From Ulvibacterium sp039819225 (lineage in GTDB: Bacteria; Bacteroidota; Bacteroidia; Flavobacteriales; Flavobacteriaceae), in the NCBI GenBank assembly GCA_039819225.1, contig JBCBSN010000044.1:1-21869 (forward strand): a stretch of 21,869 nucleotides of DNA, read 5' to 3'. The notes under the pieces are model-generated. The model worked only from the letters and a program-made list of their open reading frames with translations. It did no database searches and had not been told where the DNA came from. The position numbers were made by a program, and so were the translations under genes. This document shows, piece by piece, positions 1 through 8,506 of this stretch (within the stretch, counting starts at the first letter, position 1; each line of letters begins with the position of its first letter).

Positions 1-20
1 ATTAAGCTTTATGTAAAACT

Positions 21-3000
21 ATGAATTCAGTAACAATTAAACAATTTATACAATTGTCATTCCATACGTGTTTTCTCTTAGTTATTGGGGCCTTGCTCAA
101 TCCCGTTTTTGGGGCTAATGTGAGCGGACAGGGATTGGAGAGTTACAAATTAGATCTTTTCGTTAAAAATGCCTCCATTGTGGAGGTCATTGGAGAAATT
201 GAGGACCAGACCCAATTCAAATTTGTATACGATGGTAGGGTCAAAAGATTGGGAAATACCTATGACCTGGATTATCAGAGCGTATCCTTGCGGTCCATAT
301 TGGAACTGATGTCCAAGGACGCCAGGCTATCCTTTAAACGGATCAACAGGACCATAGCCGTAGATGTCTCTAAAAAGCCTGTGGAGCGGATTGTCCCGAT
401 TGTTGAGGTGCAGACCGTTTCGGTTACCGGAACGGTTACCGACGATGAAGGAATGCCGCTTCCCGGAGCTTCGATCCAGCAGAAAGGTACCCCCAACGGT
501 ACCACCACGGATTTTGATGGCAATTTTAGTATTGAGGTGACGGATGGTGCCATCTTGGTTATTTCCTATCTGGGCTTTGTATCCCAGGAAATCGTGGTGG
601 GCGATCAAACCAATATTTCGGTACAATTACTGCCGGATGCTACACAACTGGATGATGTGGTAGTGGTAGGATATGGTGTTCAGCGAAAGTCGGACGTAAC
701 CGGATCCATCGGCTCCGTAAAGAGTGAAGATTTCAACAAGGGCGTGGTGGCCAACCCTGGACAACTTTTACAAGGCAAGGTCGCAGGGGTTAACGTCACT
801 AATGTAAGTGGTGAACCGGGAGCTGCCCAAAATATTATCATCAGAGGGGTAGGAAGTCTACGTGCTGGGACTACACCCTTGTTTGTGGTAGATGGTTTTA
901 TCATTGATAACTCGGGAATAGGGATAGCAGGTACGGCTAATCCCTTGAACTTTATCAATCCCCAGGACATTGCCTCCATAGACATTTTAAAGGATGCTTC
1001 CGCAGCGGCCATTTATGGAGCGCGGGCCGCAAATGGGGTTGTCGTAATTACCACAAAGAAAGGACAATCGGGAAAAACGGAAATGAATTTATCCGTATCC
1101 ACGGCCCTCTCCACCATTGCCAATCCCATGGACGTTTTTAGTGCCAACGAGTTTAGGGAACAGGTAGTCGCCGTAGGCGGTATCTTGGATGATTTTGGAG
1201 GCAATACGGATTGGCAGGACGAATTGACGCGAACCGGTATTTCCAACAACGTTAACTTCTCCATGAGCGGCGGGGTCGCGGACAAGTCCTCCTATTTTGT
1301 ATCCGCGGGAGTGGATGACCAGGAAGGTACCTTGAACAATAGTTCGCTTACGCGCTATTCCGGGCGTGTAAACCTGAACCAAAAGGCACTCAATGGGCGT
1401 TTTAATGTGGATTTGAACCTAACCGCTTCACGGACCGTAAACGAAAGACCAAATGATAGGGCAACGGTATCGGATATGTTGGACCTAAACCCCACTATCC
1501 CTGTTTTTACCAATGGGGAACCCACTTTTATAGAAGAACGCCTAAATCCTGTCCAACGGAACCGGATCTTTTTGGATGAGGCCACCACGGACCGTATCCT
1601 GGCCAATATTTCGCCCTCCTTTGAGATTTTCAAAGGATTGGTCTACAAGCTGAATTTAGGGGTGGATTACGCTTCTACCAATAGAGATGAGCAACAAATT
1701 CCTTTTGCGCTGTTGGAAGACGATCGTGACGGTATTTTAATTACGAGAAGAACGATTAATACTAACACGCTAATCGAAAATACCTTGACCTATACCTTTA
1801 ACCGAGACCAGCACAATGTCACGGTATTGGCCGCGCATTCCTATCAGGAAACGCGGTTTGAACAAAAACGCTTTGAGCTTCGAGGTTTTGCCACTAACGG
1901 TATAGAACCTAGGTTCCAGGACCAGATCAGTACGGATGAATTCCCTACCAGGTTGGATGCATCGGCCTTTGAAAGCGAGCTGCAATCCTATTTTGTGAGA
2001 CTCAATTATGGCTATGCGGATAAATATTTATTGACGGCCACCATGCGGGCGGATGGTTCATCGCGCTTTGGGGAAAACAATAAATATGGGTATTTCCCCT
2101 CCGTGGCCTTGGGATGGAACATTAACCGGGAGGGTTTTATGGCGAACAATTCCCTGTTCAGTAACCTAAAATTACGCGCAAGCTGGGGCCAAACTGGGAA
2201 CCAGGACGGGATTCCCAGTAACGTAAGCTTGGCGAGTTTTGAAGATTCCAGGAATGACACCGAGACCTACCCCTTGGATGGGGATGAAGTGACCTTGGAT
2301 GATTATCCTTTTGGTACCGTACCGGTGCGTACGGCCTTTCCCGATTTGCAATGGGAAGTATCCACACAGACCAACATTGGCTTGGACTTTGGTCTTTGGG
2401 GCAATAAGATTACCGGTACGCTGGACTATTTTAACAAAGTGGCTACCGATGTGGTACTTTTTGCTCCTCGTACAGATCCCATTCAACCTACGGAAAGGGT
2501 TTGGATCAATGTCCCCGATTTAGAAATTATCAACAATGGAGTGGAGTTTTCCCTTGATTATCGAGGGAATATCAGTGAAGACCTCATCTTTAATATAGGG
2601 GGTAATATTTCATACACGGACAACAAAATCGAAAATTCCCCATATGAGGTATTGGTCACGGGGGGTGCCGTTGGTTCCGGCCAGACCGGGGCCACGATCA
2701 ATGGTTACATTAACGGGGAGCCCGCGGGGACTTTCTTTATGAAGGACTTTATCGGTATTGGGGCCGATGGACTCAATGAATTTAGGGACATAAACGGGGA
2801 TGGTCAATCCCTGGATAATGATAGGATCGCCGCTGGCAGTGCCTTACCGGATATCATTTATGCCTTTTACCTCAATTTTAACTACAAAAATTTTGATTTA
2901 GGCTTCAATTTTAACGGGGTTTCAGGGAACGAAGTTTACAACCATACGGCCATGACCAGCTTTTCCAACAGCCAGCTGAGCCGAAATTTGAACACCACGG

Positions 3001-3326
3001 ATTTTGCCATTCAATTTCCCAATGAGAGTTTAAACAATTCCAATGAAGTATCTACCCGCTATTTGGAAGATGGGAGCTTTTTGCGTCTGAACAACGCCAC
3101 CCTAGGCTATACCTTGAATCCTGGCCTTATTGGACTGGAGGACTGGGTGAATGCCATTCGCTTTACGCTTACGGGACAAAATTTGTTCGTCATCACGGAT
3201 TACTCGGGCTTTGACCCTGAAATCAATACGGGAAACAATGTTGAAGGAATCCAAACCTTTGGCATTGATCGGTTTACTTATCCCGCGCCAAGAACCGTGT
3301 TGTTTGGTTTAAATGTATCTTTTTAA
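21..3326 (+). CDS. SusC/RagA-family TonB-dependent outer-membrane receptor with STN domain
   Basis: Likely the outer-membrane pore of a SusCD import complex, energised by TonB. Seen in the 1101-aa product: a hydrophobic signal segment (about residues 10-31), an STN (secretin/TonB N-terminal) domain about 43-115, a carboxypeptidase-D-like regulatory domain about 134-205 (VTGTVTDDEGMPLPGASI), the characteristic DDVVVVGYG segment at 211-219, a plug domain to about residue 350 containing the family signature ASAAAIYGARAANGVVVITT, then a long beta-barrel ending in a terminal Phe (NVSF). The start is firm because an in-frame stop lies at 3-5, 18 bases upstream. It overlaps or abuts the SusD gene, as is usual for these pairs. 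The STN domain often signals to a FecR-like anti-sigma factor, but none is visible here. The ligand cannot be read from sequence; the neighbouring iol genes suggest an inositol-containing molecule (inference). Its promoter lies outside the window. Confidence 0.95.
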   Translation: MNSVTIKQFIQLSFHTCFLLVIGALLNPVFGANVSGQGLESYKLDLFVKNASIVEVIGEIEDQTQFKFVYDGRVKRLGNTYDLDYQSVSLRSILELMSKDARLSFKRINRTIAVDVSKKPVERIVPIVEVQTVSVTGTVTDDEGMPLPGASIQQKGTPNGTTTDFDGNFSIEVTDGAILVISYLGFVSQEIVVGDQTNISVQLLPDATQLDDVVVVGYGVQRKSDVTGSIGSVKSEDFNKGVVANPGQLLQGKVAGVNVTNVSGEPGAAQNIIIRGVGSLRAGTTPLFVVDGFIIDNSGIGIAGTANPLNFINPQDIASIDILKDASAAAIYGARAANGVVVITTKKGQSGKTEMNLSVSTALSTIANPMDVFSANEFREQVVAVGGILDDFGGNTDWQDELTRTGISNNVNFSMSGGVADKSSYFVSAGVDDQEGTLNNSSLTRYSGRVNLNQKALNGRFNVDLNLTASRTVNERPNDRATVSDMLDLNPTIPVFTNGEPTFIEERLNPVQRNRIFLDEATTDRILANISPSFEIFKGLVYKLNLGVDYASTNRDEQQIPFALLEDDRDGILITRRTINTNTLIENTLTYTFNRDQHNVTVLAAHSYQETRFEQKRFELRGFATNGIEPRFQDQISTDEFPTRLDASAFESELQSYFVRLNYGYADKYLLTATMRADGSSRFGENNKYGYFPSVALGWNINREGFMANNSLFSNLKLRASWGQTGNQDGIPSNVSLASFEDSRNDTETYPLDGDEVTLDDYPFGTVPVRTAFPDLQWEVSTQTNIGLDFGLWGNKITGTLDYFNKVATDVVLFAPRTDPIQPTERVWINVPDLEIINNGVEFSLDYRGNISEDLIFNIGGNISYTDNKIENSPYEVLVTGGAVGSGQTGATINGYINGEPAGTFFMKDFIGIGADGLNEFRDINGDGQSLDNDRIAAGSALPDIIYAFYLNFNYKNFDLGFNFNGVSGNEVYNHTAMTSFSNSQLSRNLNTTDFAIQFPNESLNNSNEVSTRYLEDGSFLRLNNATLGYTLNPGLIGLEDWVNAIRFTLTGQNLFVITDYSGFDPEINTGNNVEGIQTFGIDRFTYPAPRTVLFGLNVSF

Positions 3327-3345
3327 TAAAAAAATTGTGTCAAAA

Positions 3346-5103
3346 ATGAAGAATAGACTGTATATCCTTGTATTGGCAATGGGAACATTGCTTAACTGGA
3401 ACTGTACCGATTTGGAAGAATTACGTCTGGATGAATCGGAATTTGGGGGCCAGGCAGAACCCATTAGTGGAGCCATTGCCCCGGCTTATGGCTATGTGTC
3501 CCAAGTATGGTTGCATACCCGTAACTGGGGCCTACAGATCGTAGCTGCCGATGAGGGTATCCTGCCCTTCCGTGGGGGAACCGACTGGTTTGATGGCGGT
3601 AAGTTTATCGCTGTCCACCAGCATACCACTACGCCTACCAATTCCTTGGTAGGCGATACCTGGAACCAGCTTACCATCAATATTTCCAGGACCTTGGCGG
3701 CCATCGAGGTATTGACGCCTTTGGTAGAAAACGGTGACACGGAGGCCGAAGGGGCATTGCACGAAATGCGGGCATTAAGGGCCTACTTGAACCTATTGAT
3801 GTTGGATAATTGGGGGGTTGTACTCCGGAAAGAATCCTCTGCCGAATTGTCCGAGGATTTACGTGGGCAGGAGGCCATAGACTATATAGAGAGTGAGTTA
3901 TTGGCCGTTGTGGATGTCATTAATACGAACAGGGGCCCCGGAAGGATGACCCAAGCGGCCGTGTGGGGCCTATTGGCCAGACTATATCTAAATGCCGCGG
4001 TCTACCGAGATCCTTATGGCAGCCCGAATTTTAGCCAGGAAGATATGAACGCGGTCATCCAGTATACGGACAATATCATCAATTCCGGGGACTTCTCTTT
4101 ATCCCCGGAGTATTTTGAACTGTTCAATGACGACAACAATAGTAATCCCGAACTTATTTTTGCTTTAGATCAAAGGGGCCAGCTTGAGGATGAACACAGT
4201 AGATGGGCCTATTGGTCCATTTCCGGGGATATGTTCCCAAGGCCCGAGTTTCCAAGAGCGGACGGTACGGACGCGACGGCCTTTACCTCGGACTTTATAC
4301 AAACCTGGATCGATGCCTACGGAGACGTGGATCCCGCGGAGGCCGATGCCCGTTTCTATCAACAAAATACCTTAGTTCCGGAGGCACAGTTGCAGGATTT
4401 TGAAGACCGGGAGAAATTGATTGAAACCGAAACCGAGAACAGCTACTACTGTATTGATGCCTTGGAATTTGAAATGGATCGAGGCATTTTAAGGGACTTT
4501 CAGTGGGGGCCGCGTAAGGACGAGGATGGTGCCTTTTTTACGTGTGAGGGCGGACAGGTACGGATTTACCCCGTCCAATTGACCCGTGGAAGTGGTCCGC
4601 AGGTAAACATAGGCTACGTGAACCATACGTTTGAAATCGATTTTACCAGTGAAGGTTCCCTGCACAATACGGGACACCGTTGTTCCAAGTATCAGTTCAG
4701 TCGTACTTCCCCGGACGGCAACGATTTGAGCAGCGTAGATTTAGTATTGATGCGCTTGGCCGAAATGTATTTGATGCGCGCCGAGGCCAAACTAAGGAAC
4801 GGTGATGCCGCCGGTGCCCTGGCGGATGTAAACACGGTGAGGGCATCAAGGACCGCTCGTCCAGAGCAAACCCCGGAAGCATGGACCGCCATTGATTTGG
4901 AGACCCTGTTCCGTGAACGTGGTTTTGAACTGTACTGGGAGGGCTTTCGCCGAAGTGACCAGATACGTTTTGGTAAATACGAGGATTCCTGGACAGATAA
5001 GACGGACGCTGACCCCAACAAAAGACTGTTCCCCATTCCACAGAGCGCAGTGGATGCCGCTTCCGGGATCGATGGTTTCCTGGAGCAGAATCCGGGGTAT
5101 TAG
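3346..5103 (+). CDS. SusD/RagB-family outer-membrane substrate-binding lipoprotein
   Basis: Surface lipoprotein that would cap the preceding SusC barrel and bind its ligand. I chose the start at 3346 (585 aa). It gives a classic lipoprotein signal, MKNRLYILVLAMGTLLNWNC, with the acylated Cys at residue 20. An ATG at 3313 would add 11 residues and overlap susC by 14 bp. Family features seen: the N-terminal TPR-like part with ALHEMRALRAYLNLLMLDNWG and AAVWGLLARLYLNAAVY, and the C-terminal RagB/SusD part with LMRLAEMYLMRAEAKLRNG, a FRERGFELYWEGFRRSDQIRFG motif, and the closing LFPIPQSAVDAASG...LEQNPGY typical of SusD ends. Translationally linked to susC with a 19-bp gap and followed by a strong terminator, so susCD probably form their own transcript. 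Ligand unknown; inositol-related by context only. Confidence 0.95.
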   Translation: MKNRLYILVLAMGTLLNWNCTDLEELRLDESEFGGQAEPISGAIAPAYGYVSQVWLHTRNWGLQIVAADEGILPFRGGTDWFDGGKFIAVHQHTTTPTNSLVGDTWNQLTINISRTLAAIEVLTPLVENGDTEAEGALHEMRALRAYLNLLMLDNWGVVLRKESSAELSEDLRGQEAIDYIESELLAVVDVINTNRGPGRMTQAAVWGLLARLYLNAAVYRDPYGSPNFSQEDMNAVIQYTDNIINSGDFSLSPEYFELFNDDNNSNPELIFALDQRGQLEDEHSRWAYWSISGDMFPRPEFPRADGTDATAFTSDFIQTWIDAYGDVDPAEADARFYQQNTLVPEAQLQDFEDREKLIETETENSYYCIDALEFEMDRGILRDFQWGPRKDEDGAFFTCEGGQVRIYPVQLTRGSGPQVNIGYVNHTFEIDFTSEGSLHNTGHRCSKYQFSRTSPDGNDLSSVDLVLMRLAEMYLMRAEAKLRNGDAAGALADVNTVRASRTARPEQTPEAWTAIDLETLFRERGFELYWEGFRRSDQIRFGKYEDSWTDKTDADPNKRLFPIPQSAVDAASGIDGFLEQNPGY

Positions 5104-5134
5104 ACAAGTTTGTGTTTTGAGTTAGTTGTTGAGT

Positions 5135-5163
5135 AAGGCGGGTATTTATTTACCCGCTTTTTC
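5135..5163 (+). terminator. Rho-independent terminator after susCD
   Basis: A stem formed by 5135-5144 (AAGGCGGGTA) and 5151-5160 (TACCCGCTTT), with one G-T wobble, encloses a 6-nt loop and runs into a T tract at 5158-5162. It sits 32 bp after the susD stop, so it separates susCD from the lacI-type gene. Confidence 0.85.
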
Positions 5164-5268
5164 TTGGGAAATTTTCGAATAGGATTGCCCCCTCCCGGAT
5201 AGCTTTTCCCCATGGCCCTACGTATCCGTATTTTTTGTAATTTTCAAAACAGTCCCTTAGGTAAAAGG

Positions 5269-5277
5269 GTGCAAAAC
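5269..5277. promoter_or_regulatory. Possible regulator half-site before the lacI-type gene
   Basis: The sequence GTGCAAAAC 17-25 bp before the regulator's ATG resembles one arm (GTGCAAAC) of the palindrome at 6557-6572. The second arm is absent (AAACAAT where TTTGCAC would be expected), so this could at most be a weak autoregulatory half-site and may be chance. Confidence 0.2.
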
Positions 5278-5293
5278 AAACAATCGGGCGATA

Positions 5294-6355
5294 ATGAAAA
5301 AGGGAAGGGTTACCATAACCGATATGGCACGCACATTGCGTATTGCCCCGTCCACGGTTTCCAGGGCGCTAAAGGACCATCCGGCCCTAAGGAAGGAGAC
5401 TAAGGAAGCCGTCCGGGCCTTGGCCAAGGAATTGGACTATCAACCCAATTTGGTGGCCTTGAGTTTATTAAAGAAAAAATCCAATACCATAGGTGTGGTT
5501 GTGCCGGAGATTACAAGTCACTTTTTTTCGGCCATTATTACAGGAATCCAAGATGTCATAGGGGATTCGGAATACAACATTATGATCTGTCTTTCCAACG
5601 AGTCCTATGGTGAAGAGGAGGTGATCATTAAGAAGCTGTTAAAAATGCGTGTTGATGGGGTCTTGGTATCCCCTGCCTCGGAGACCAAAAATTTTGATCA
5701 TTTCAAATCACTTCAAAAAAGTGGAATTCCCGTAGTGGTATTTGATAGGGATTGTCCAGGCCTGGAAGCGGACAAGGTTTTGGTGGATGATTATATCGGG
5801 GCGTTCGAAGCGGTGCAGTATTTGACCCGATCGGGCTGTAGCAAGATAGCCCATTTGGGCGGCCCTTTGAATTTAAGTACTACAAAACATAGATTGCAGG
5901 GCTATCTGGATGCTTTGGAAAAAGCCCATATACCACTTAGGGAGGAGTATGTGGTACATGTTCCGGGATTTTCCTATGAAGATGGATTGATACCATCGGA
6001 AACCTTATTAGGGCTTGAGGATAGGCCGGACGCTATTTTTGCCATGAACGATAGTATTGCAATTTCCGCCATGCATATGGCAAAGCAAATGGGGCTCAAA
6101 GTGCCGGAGGATGTTTCTATCATAGGCTTTGATGACGAACCGCATTCGCCCTATTTTACACCCTCCCTTTCTACGGTTTGGCAGCCCGTTTACAGCTTGG
6201 GAATGCTCTCCGCGCGCATTGTACTGCAACGGTTGCAAGAGGAAGAACCCCCAAGAGCCTTTAGGGAGGAAATTTTTAAACCCGAACTGGTCATTAGGGC
6301 ATCTTCCAGGGAATACCCATCTAAAGCATGGGATTTGGCCTCGATCGGAAAATGA
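5294..6355 (+). CDS. LacI-family transcriptional regulator, probable regulator of the inositol locus
   Basis: DNA-binding regulator of 353 aa, the normal length for LacI/GalR proteins. The N-terminal helix-turn-helix is at about residues 6-26 (VTITDMARTLRIAPSTVSRAL). It is followed by the hinge (YQPNLVALSLL, residues 49-59), which supplies the minor-groove Leu, and a periplasmic-binding-protein-like effector domain starting at IGVVVPEITSHFF (66-78). Also seen are VDGVLVSPAS, the FAMNDSIAISAMHMAKQMGLKVPEDVSIIGFDD segment and a C-terminal LVIRASS. The gene lies between the susCD terminator and the iol cluster, both on the same strand. By position it probably controls the iol operon through the palindrome at 6557-6572, with inositol or a catabolic intermediate as effector (inference). 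It is not related to B. subtilis IolR, which belongs to the DeoR family, so no gene symbol is given. Confidence 0.93.
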   Translation: MKKGRVTITDMARTLRIAPSTVSRALKDHPALRKETKEAVRALAKELDYQPNLVALSLLKKKSNTIGVVVPEITSHFFSAIITGIQDVIGDSEYNIMICLSNESYGEEEVIIKKLLKMRVDGVLVSPASETKNFDHFKSLQKSGIPVVVFDRDCPGLEADKVLVDDYIGAFEAVQYLTRSGCSKIAHLGGPLNLSTTKHRLQGYLDALEKAHIPLREEYVVHVPGFSYEDGLIPSETLLGLEDRPDAIFAMNDSIAISAMHMAKQMGLKVPEDVSIIGFDDEPHSPYFTPSLSTVWQPVYSLGMLSARIVLQRLQEEEPPRAFREEIFKPELVIRASSREYPSKAWDLASIGK

Positions 6356-6556
6356 AAAGGTTCGTACTTCTTGGGTTGCGGTGTTTGGGCAAGGCCTGTC
6401 TTTTGAGAAGGCCTGCCCATTGGTTGCCCACCCGAAAGCGCTAGGTCAGGGGCAGAAAAAAAAGAACAACGATGGACGGGAAAGGACAATTCTTCGGCGA
6501 ATGGAAAAAGTCCAAACCATTTCAATATGAAAGCACTTCCAAACAATCCTCAGATT

Positions 6557-6572
6557 GTGCAAACCTTTGCAC
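6557..6572. promoter_or_regulatory. LacI-type operator candidate upstream of iolJ
   Basis: GTGCAAACCTTTGCAC consists of two perfectly complementary 7-nt arms, GTGCAAA and TTTGCAC, around a central CC. Length, symmetry and the TGCAAAC half-site are typical of LacI-family operators. It is 102 bp before the iolJ start and 200 bp downstream of the only LacI-family gene in view. A related palindrome (ATGCAAACGTTTTCAT) occurs at 19720-19735. Confidence 0.65.
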
Positions 6573-6612
6573 TGCCTTTTGACGGACATAGCTTTTTAGG
6601 CTCGGTTTTTTG

Positions 6613-6644
6613 TTGTTTTTTTATAATATACTCCCTTATTTTCA
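6613..6644 (+). promoter_or_regulatory. Weak Bacteroidota-type promoter candidate for the iol operon
   Basis: TTG at 6613-6615 is followed after 21 nt by TATTTTCA at 6637-6644. This matches only loosely the Bacteroidota -33/-7 pattern TTG-N(17-23)-TAnnTTTG. The surrounding AT-rich sequence and the position between the operator and iolJ support it, but the -7 match is imperfect. Confidence 0.25.
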
Positions 6645-6674
6645 GGAGAATAAGTGTCCTTATAAAGATTCCCG

Positions 6675-7613
6675 ATGGTGGTTTTGCCAAAAATGCTTTT
6701 TAACCATTGCTATGGTAGGTATGCCATTGCGGCGGTCAACGTATTTACCATGGAGCAGGTACATGGCCTCTTTAGGGCCGCGCAAAGGGCCAATGCCCCG
6801 TTTCTGGTACAGATTACGCCGGTAGCTAGGGATTATGCGCATACCTTTATGTTGTCCGCGATATTGCGGGCGGCCGCTAAGATATACCCCAAGGCCGTGT
6901 TTGCGGTACATTTGGATCATGGGAACGAGGCCCATGCGTTGGATGCAATAGCCTCCGGGAAGTACCAGTCCGTGATGATAGATGCCTCGCATGACGATTT
7001 TGATCGCAATGTGAAACGGACCAGTGCCATTGTGGAAAAGGCCCATGAAAAAAATGTTTTTGTAGAGGCCGAGCTAGGGGTACTCAGTGGCATTGAGGAT
7101 AACATTTCCGTTGACGAAAAGCATGCCAGATATACGAGACCCGGTGAAGTGGAGCGGTTTGTAGCGTTGACCAAATGCGATAGTTTGGCCGTTGCGGTCG
7201 GAACCAGTCATGGGGCGTATAAGTTTTCCGGGGGAGAGGGCATTCAGTTCGACATTTTAAGGGATATCCAACATAGGCTTCCGCGTTTTCCTATTGTGCT
7301 ACATGGCGGATCCTCGGTGAATACGGAGGAAATACAACGGATCAACCTTGCCGGGGGCCGTCTTGTGGAAGGTGCCGCGGGAGTGGCCTCCGAAGAAATT
7401 GTAAAGGCCATAGCCTATGGCGTCTGCAAAATAAACGTCGCCACGGATACAAGACTGCTTTGGGCCAGGGTGCACAGGGAATTTTTTAGGGACAGCCCGG
7501 ATCGTTTTGATCCCATTGTTCCGGGGAAAAGATATATGGATGCCTACGAGGAATTTATGTTAAACAAGTTTGATCTTTTTGGAGCTACCGGAATGGCGGC
7601 CCAATATATTTAG
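6675..7613 (+). CDS. iolJ: Class II aldolase, 6-phospho-5-dehydro-2-deoxy-D-gluconate aldolase (IolJ)
   Basis: Zinc-dependent class II aldolase of 312 aa. In the inositol pathway it splits 6-phospho-5-dehydro-2-deoxygluconate into dihydroxyacetone phosphate and malonate semialdehyde. Seen: YAIAAVNVFTMEQ near the N-terminus, the catalytic and metal motif HLDHG (Asp81, His82), VMIDASHDD, VEAELG, the zinc histidines in GTSHGAYK (His179) and VLHGGSS (His210), then CKINVATDTR. These motifs cannot by themselves separate IolJ from fructose-bisphosphate aldolase or tagatose-bisphosphate aldolase. The assignment to IolJ rests on the position 12 bp before iolB and on the otherwise complete pathway. The start at 6675 gives an N-terminus about as long as that of B. 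subtilis IolJ. The Met at codon 7 (6693), preceded by AAAA, is a plausible alternative. It is the first gene of the iol operon and lies downstream of the LacI-type operator. Confidence 0.88.
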   Translation: MVVLPKMLFNHCYGRYAIAAVNVFTMEQVHGLFRAAQRANAPFLVQITPVARDYAHTFMLSAILRAAAKIYPKAVFAVHLDHGNEAHALDAIASGKYQSVMIDASHDDFDRNVKRTSAIVEKAHEKNVFVEAELGVLSGIEDNISVDEKHARYTRPGEVERFVALTKCDSLAVAVGTSHGAYKFSGGEGIQFDILRDIQHRLPRFPIVLHGGSSVNTEEIQRINLAGGRLVEGAAGVASEEIVKAIAYGVCKINVATDTRLLWARVHREFFRDSPDRFDPIVPGKRYMDAYEEFMLNKFDLFGATGMAAQYI

Positions 7614-7625
7614 ACAAATTACATC

Positions 7626-8498
7626 ATGGGAAATCGATCTCCATTATTGGTAAAACCACTATCGAAATCTGGAAAATACCAAAGTATTTCTCCAAAATCG
7701 GCTAATTGGAACTATCTTTCGTTTGAAGCGCGGACTATGGAAAATGGGGAGGTATGGGAACATCGTACCGGGGAGAATGAAATGGTCATCGTTTTATTGA
7801 GTGGAAATTTTAAGGTAGAAAGTGATAAGGGCAGTTGGGAAACCCTAAATGGCCGTACCGATGTTTTTAAAGGGGTAGCACATACCCTTTACCTTCCTAG
7901 GCAAACGAGTTTCAAGCTAATTTCGCAATCGGCCGGTTTGGATATCGCCTATGGCTGGTGCAGGGCAGATCAGGATTTCCATGCAAAATTTGTGACCCCT
8001 AAGGATACCCCAGTGGTCATTTTCGGCGGTGACAACGCCACGCGGCAGTTCAATGACCTGGTGCCTCCGGGCTTTGGTTGTAACAGCATTGTGGTAAGGG
8101 AAGTTTATACGCCCGCAGGGAATTGGAGTTCCTTTCCCGCACATAAGCACGATGAACGTATCTTGGCGGAGGACGGCACCGTATTGGAGCCCATACAGGA
8201 GGAGACCTATTTCTATAAATTTCAAAAACCGGAAGCCTATGCCATTCAGCAGGTGTACACCAAGGATCGATCTTTGGATGAAATTGTAAGGCCCCGCCAT
8301 AACGACGTGGTTCTGATCCCCAAAGGCTTTCATCCCGTAGTGGCAGAGCATGGTTACCATTGCTATTACCTTAACTTTTTGGCGGGTACCGATCAGTGTT
8401 TGGCCAATACCACGGATCCCGATCATGAGTGGATCTATGGATCGTGGAGCTCCAAGGATACGAGGCTTCCCTTGGTAACGGCGGAAATGAACCAATAA
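7626..8498 (+). CDS. iolB: 5-deoxy-glucuronate isomerase IolB
   Basis: Cytoplasmic isomerase converting 5-deoxy-D-glucuronate to 5-dehydro-2-deoxy-D-gluconate (2-deoxy-5-keto-gluconate). The 290-aa protein has the bicupin layout of the KduI/IolB family. Metal-binding residues can be placed in FPAHKHD (His173 and His175), the QEETYFYKF segment (Glu193) and KGFHPVV (His236), followed by the family-typical YHCYYLNFLAG. An N-terminal cupin half (GENEMVIVLLSGNF) lacks these ligands, as expected. Length is a little above the usual 270 or so residues. It sits 12 bp after iolJ and 8 bp before iolC, so the three are surely co-transcribed. The start is at ATG 7626; no better alternative was seen. Confidence 0.95.
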   Translation: MGNRSPLLVKPLSKSGKYQSISPKSANWNYLSFEARTMENGEVWEHRTGENEMVIVLLSGNFKVESDKGSWETLNGRTDVFKGVAHTLYLPRQTSFKLISQSAGLDIAYGWCRADQDFHAKFVTPKDTPVVIFGGDNATRQFNDLVPPGFGCNSIVVREVYTPAGNWSSFPAHKHDERILAEDGTVLEPIQEETYFYKFQKPEAYAIQQVYTKDRSLDEIVRPRHNDVVLIPKGFHPVVAEHGYHCYYLNFLAGTDQCLANTTDPDHEWIYGSWSSKDTRLPLVTAEMNQ

Positions 8499-8506
8499 GT
8501 AAAATT

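Larger units (their letters stand above)
6356..6674. other. Regulatory intergenic region between the LacI-type gene and iolJ
   Basis: This 319-bp gap holds no convincing gene. It contains a hairpin without a T tract (6387-6418: GGGCAAGGCCT pairing with AGGCCTGCCC with one bulged A), the operator-like palindrome at 6557-6572, and an AT-rich stretch around 6603-6640 that is the best place for the iol promoter. Confidence 0.6.

Noticed and set aside
3313..3345. Upstream in-frame ATG for susD
   Set aside because: It would overlap susC and put 11 extra residues before an otherwise ideal lipoprotein signal; ATG 3346 is better.
6352..6450. Short frame overlapping the LacI-type stop codon (ATGA overlap), starting MKRFVLLG
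   Set aside because: Only about 30 codons, Arg-rich, and it spans the hairpin at 6387-6418; no support as a gene.
6527..6703. Small plus-strand frame of 58 codons (starts MKALPNNPQIVQTF) before iolJ
   Set aside because: It covers the operator-like palindrome and the AT-rich promoter region and overlaps the iolJ start; the Phe-rich middle is explained by T tracts.
7982..7992. TGCAAAATTTG, resembling the operator half-sites
   Set aside because: It lies inside the iolB coding sequence, lacks the full palindrome and encodes ordinary IolB residues (AKF).
7917..8495. Minus-strand open frame of 192 codons opposite iolB
   Set aside because: Antisense shadow of the well-supported iolB gene with no domain features.
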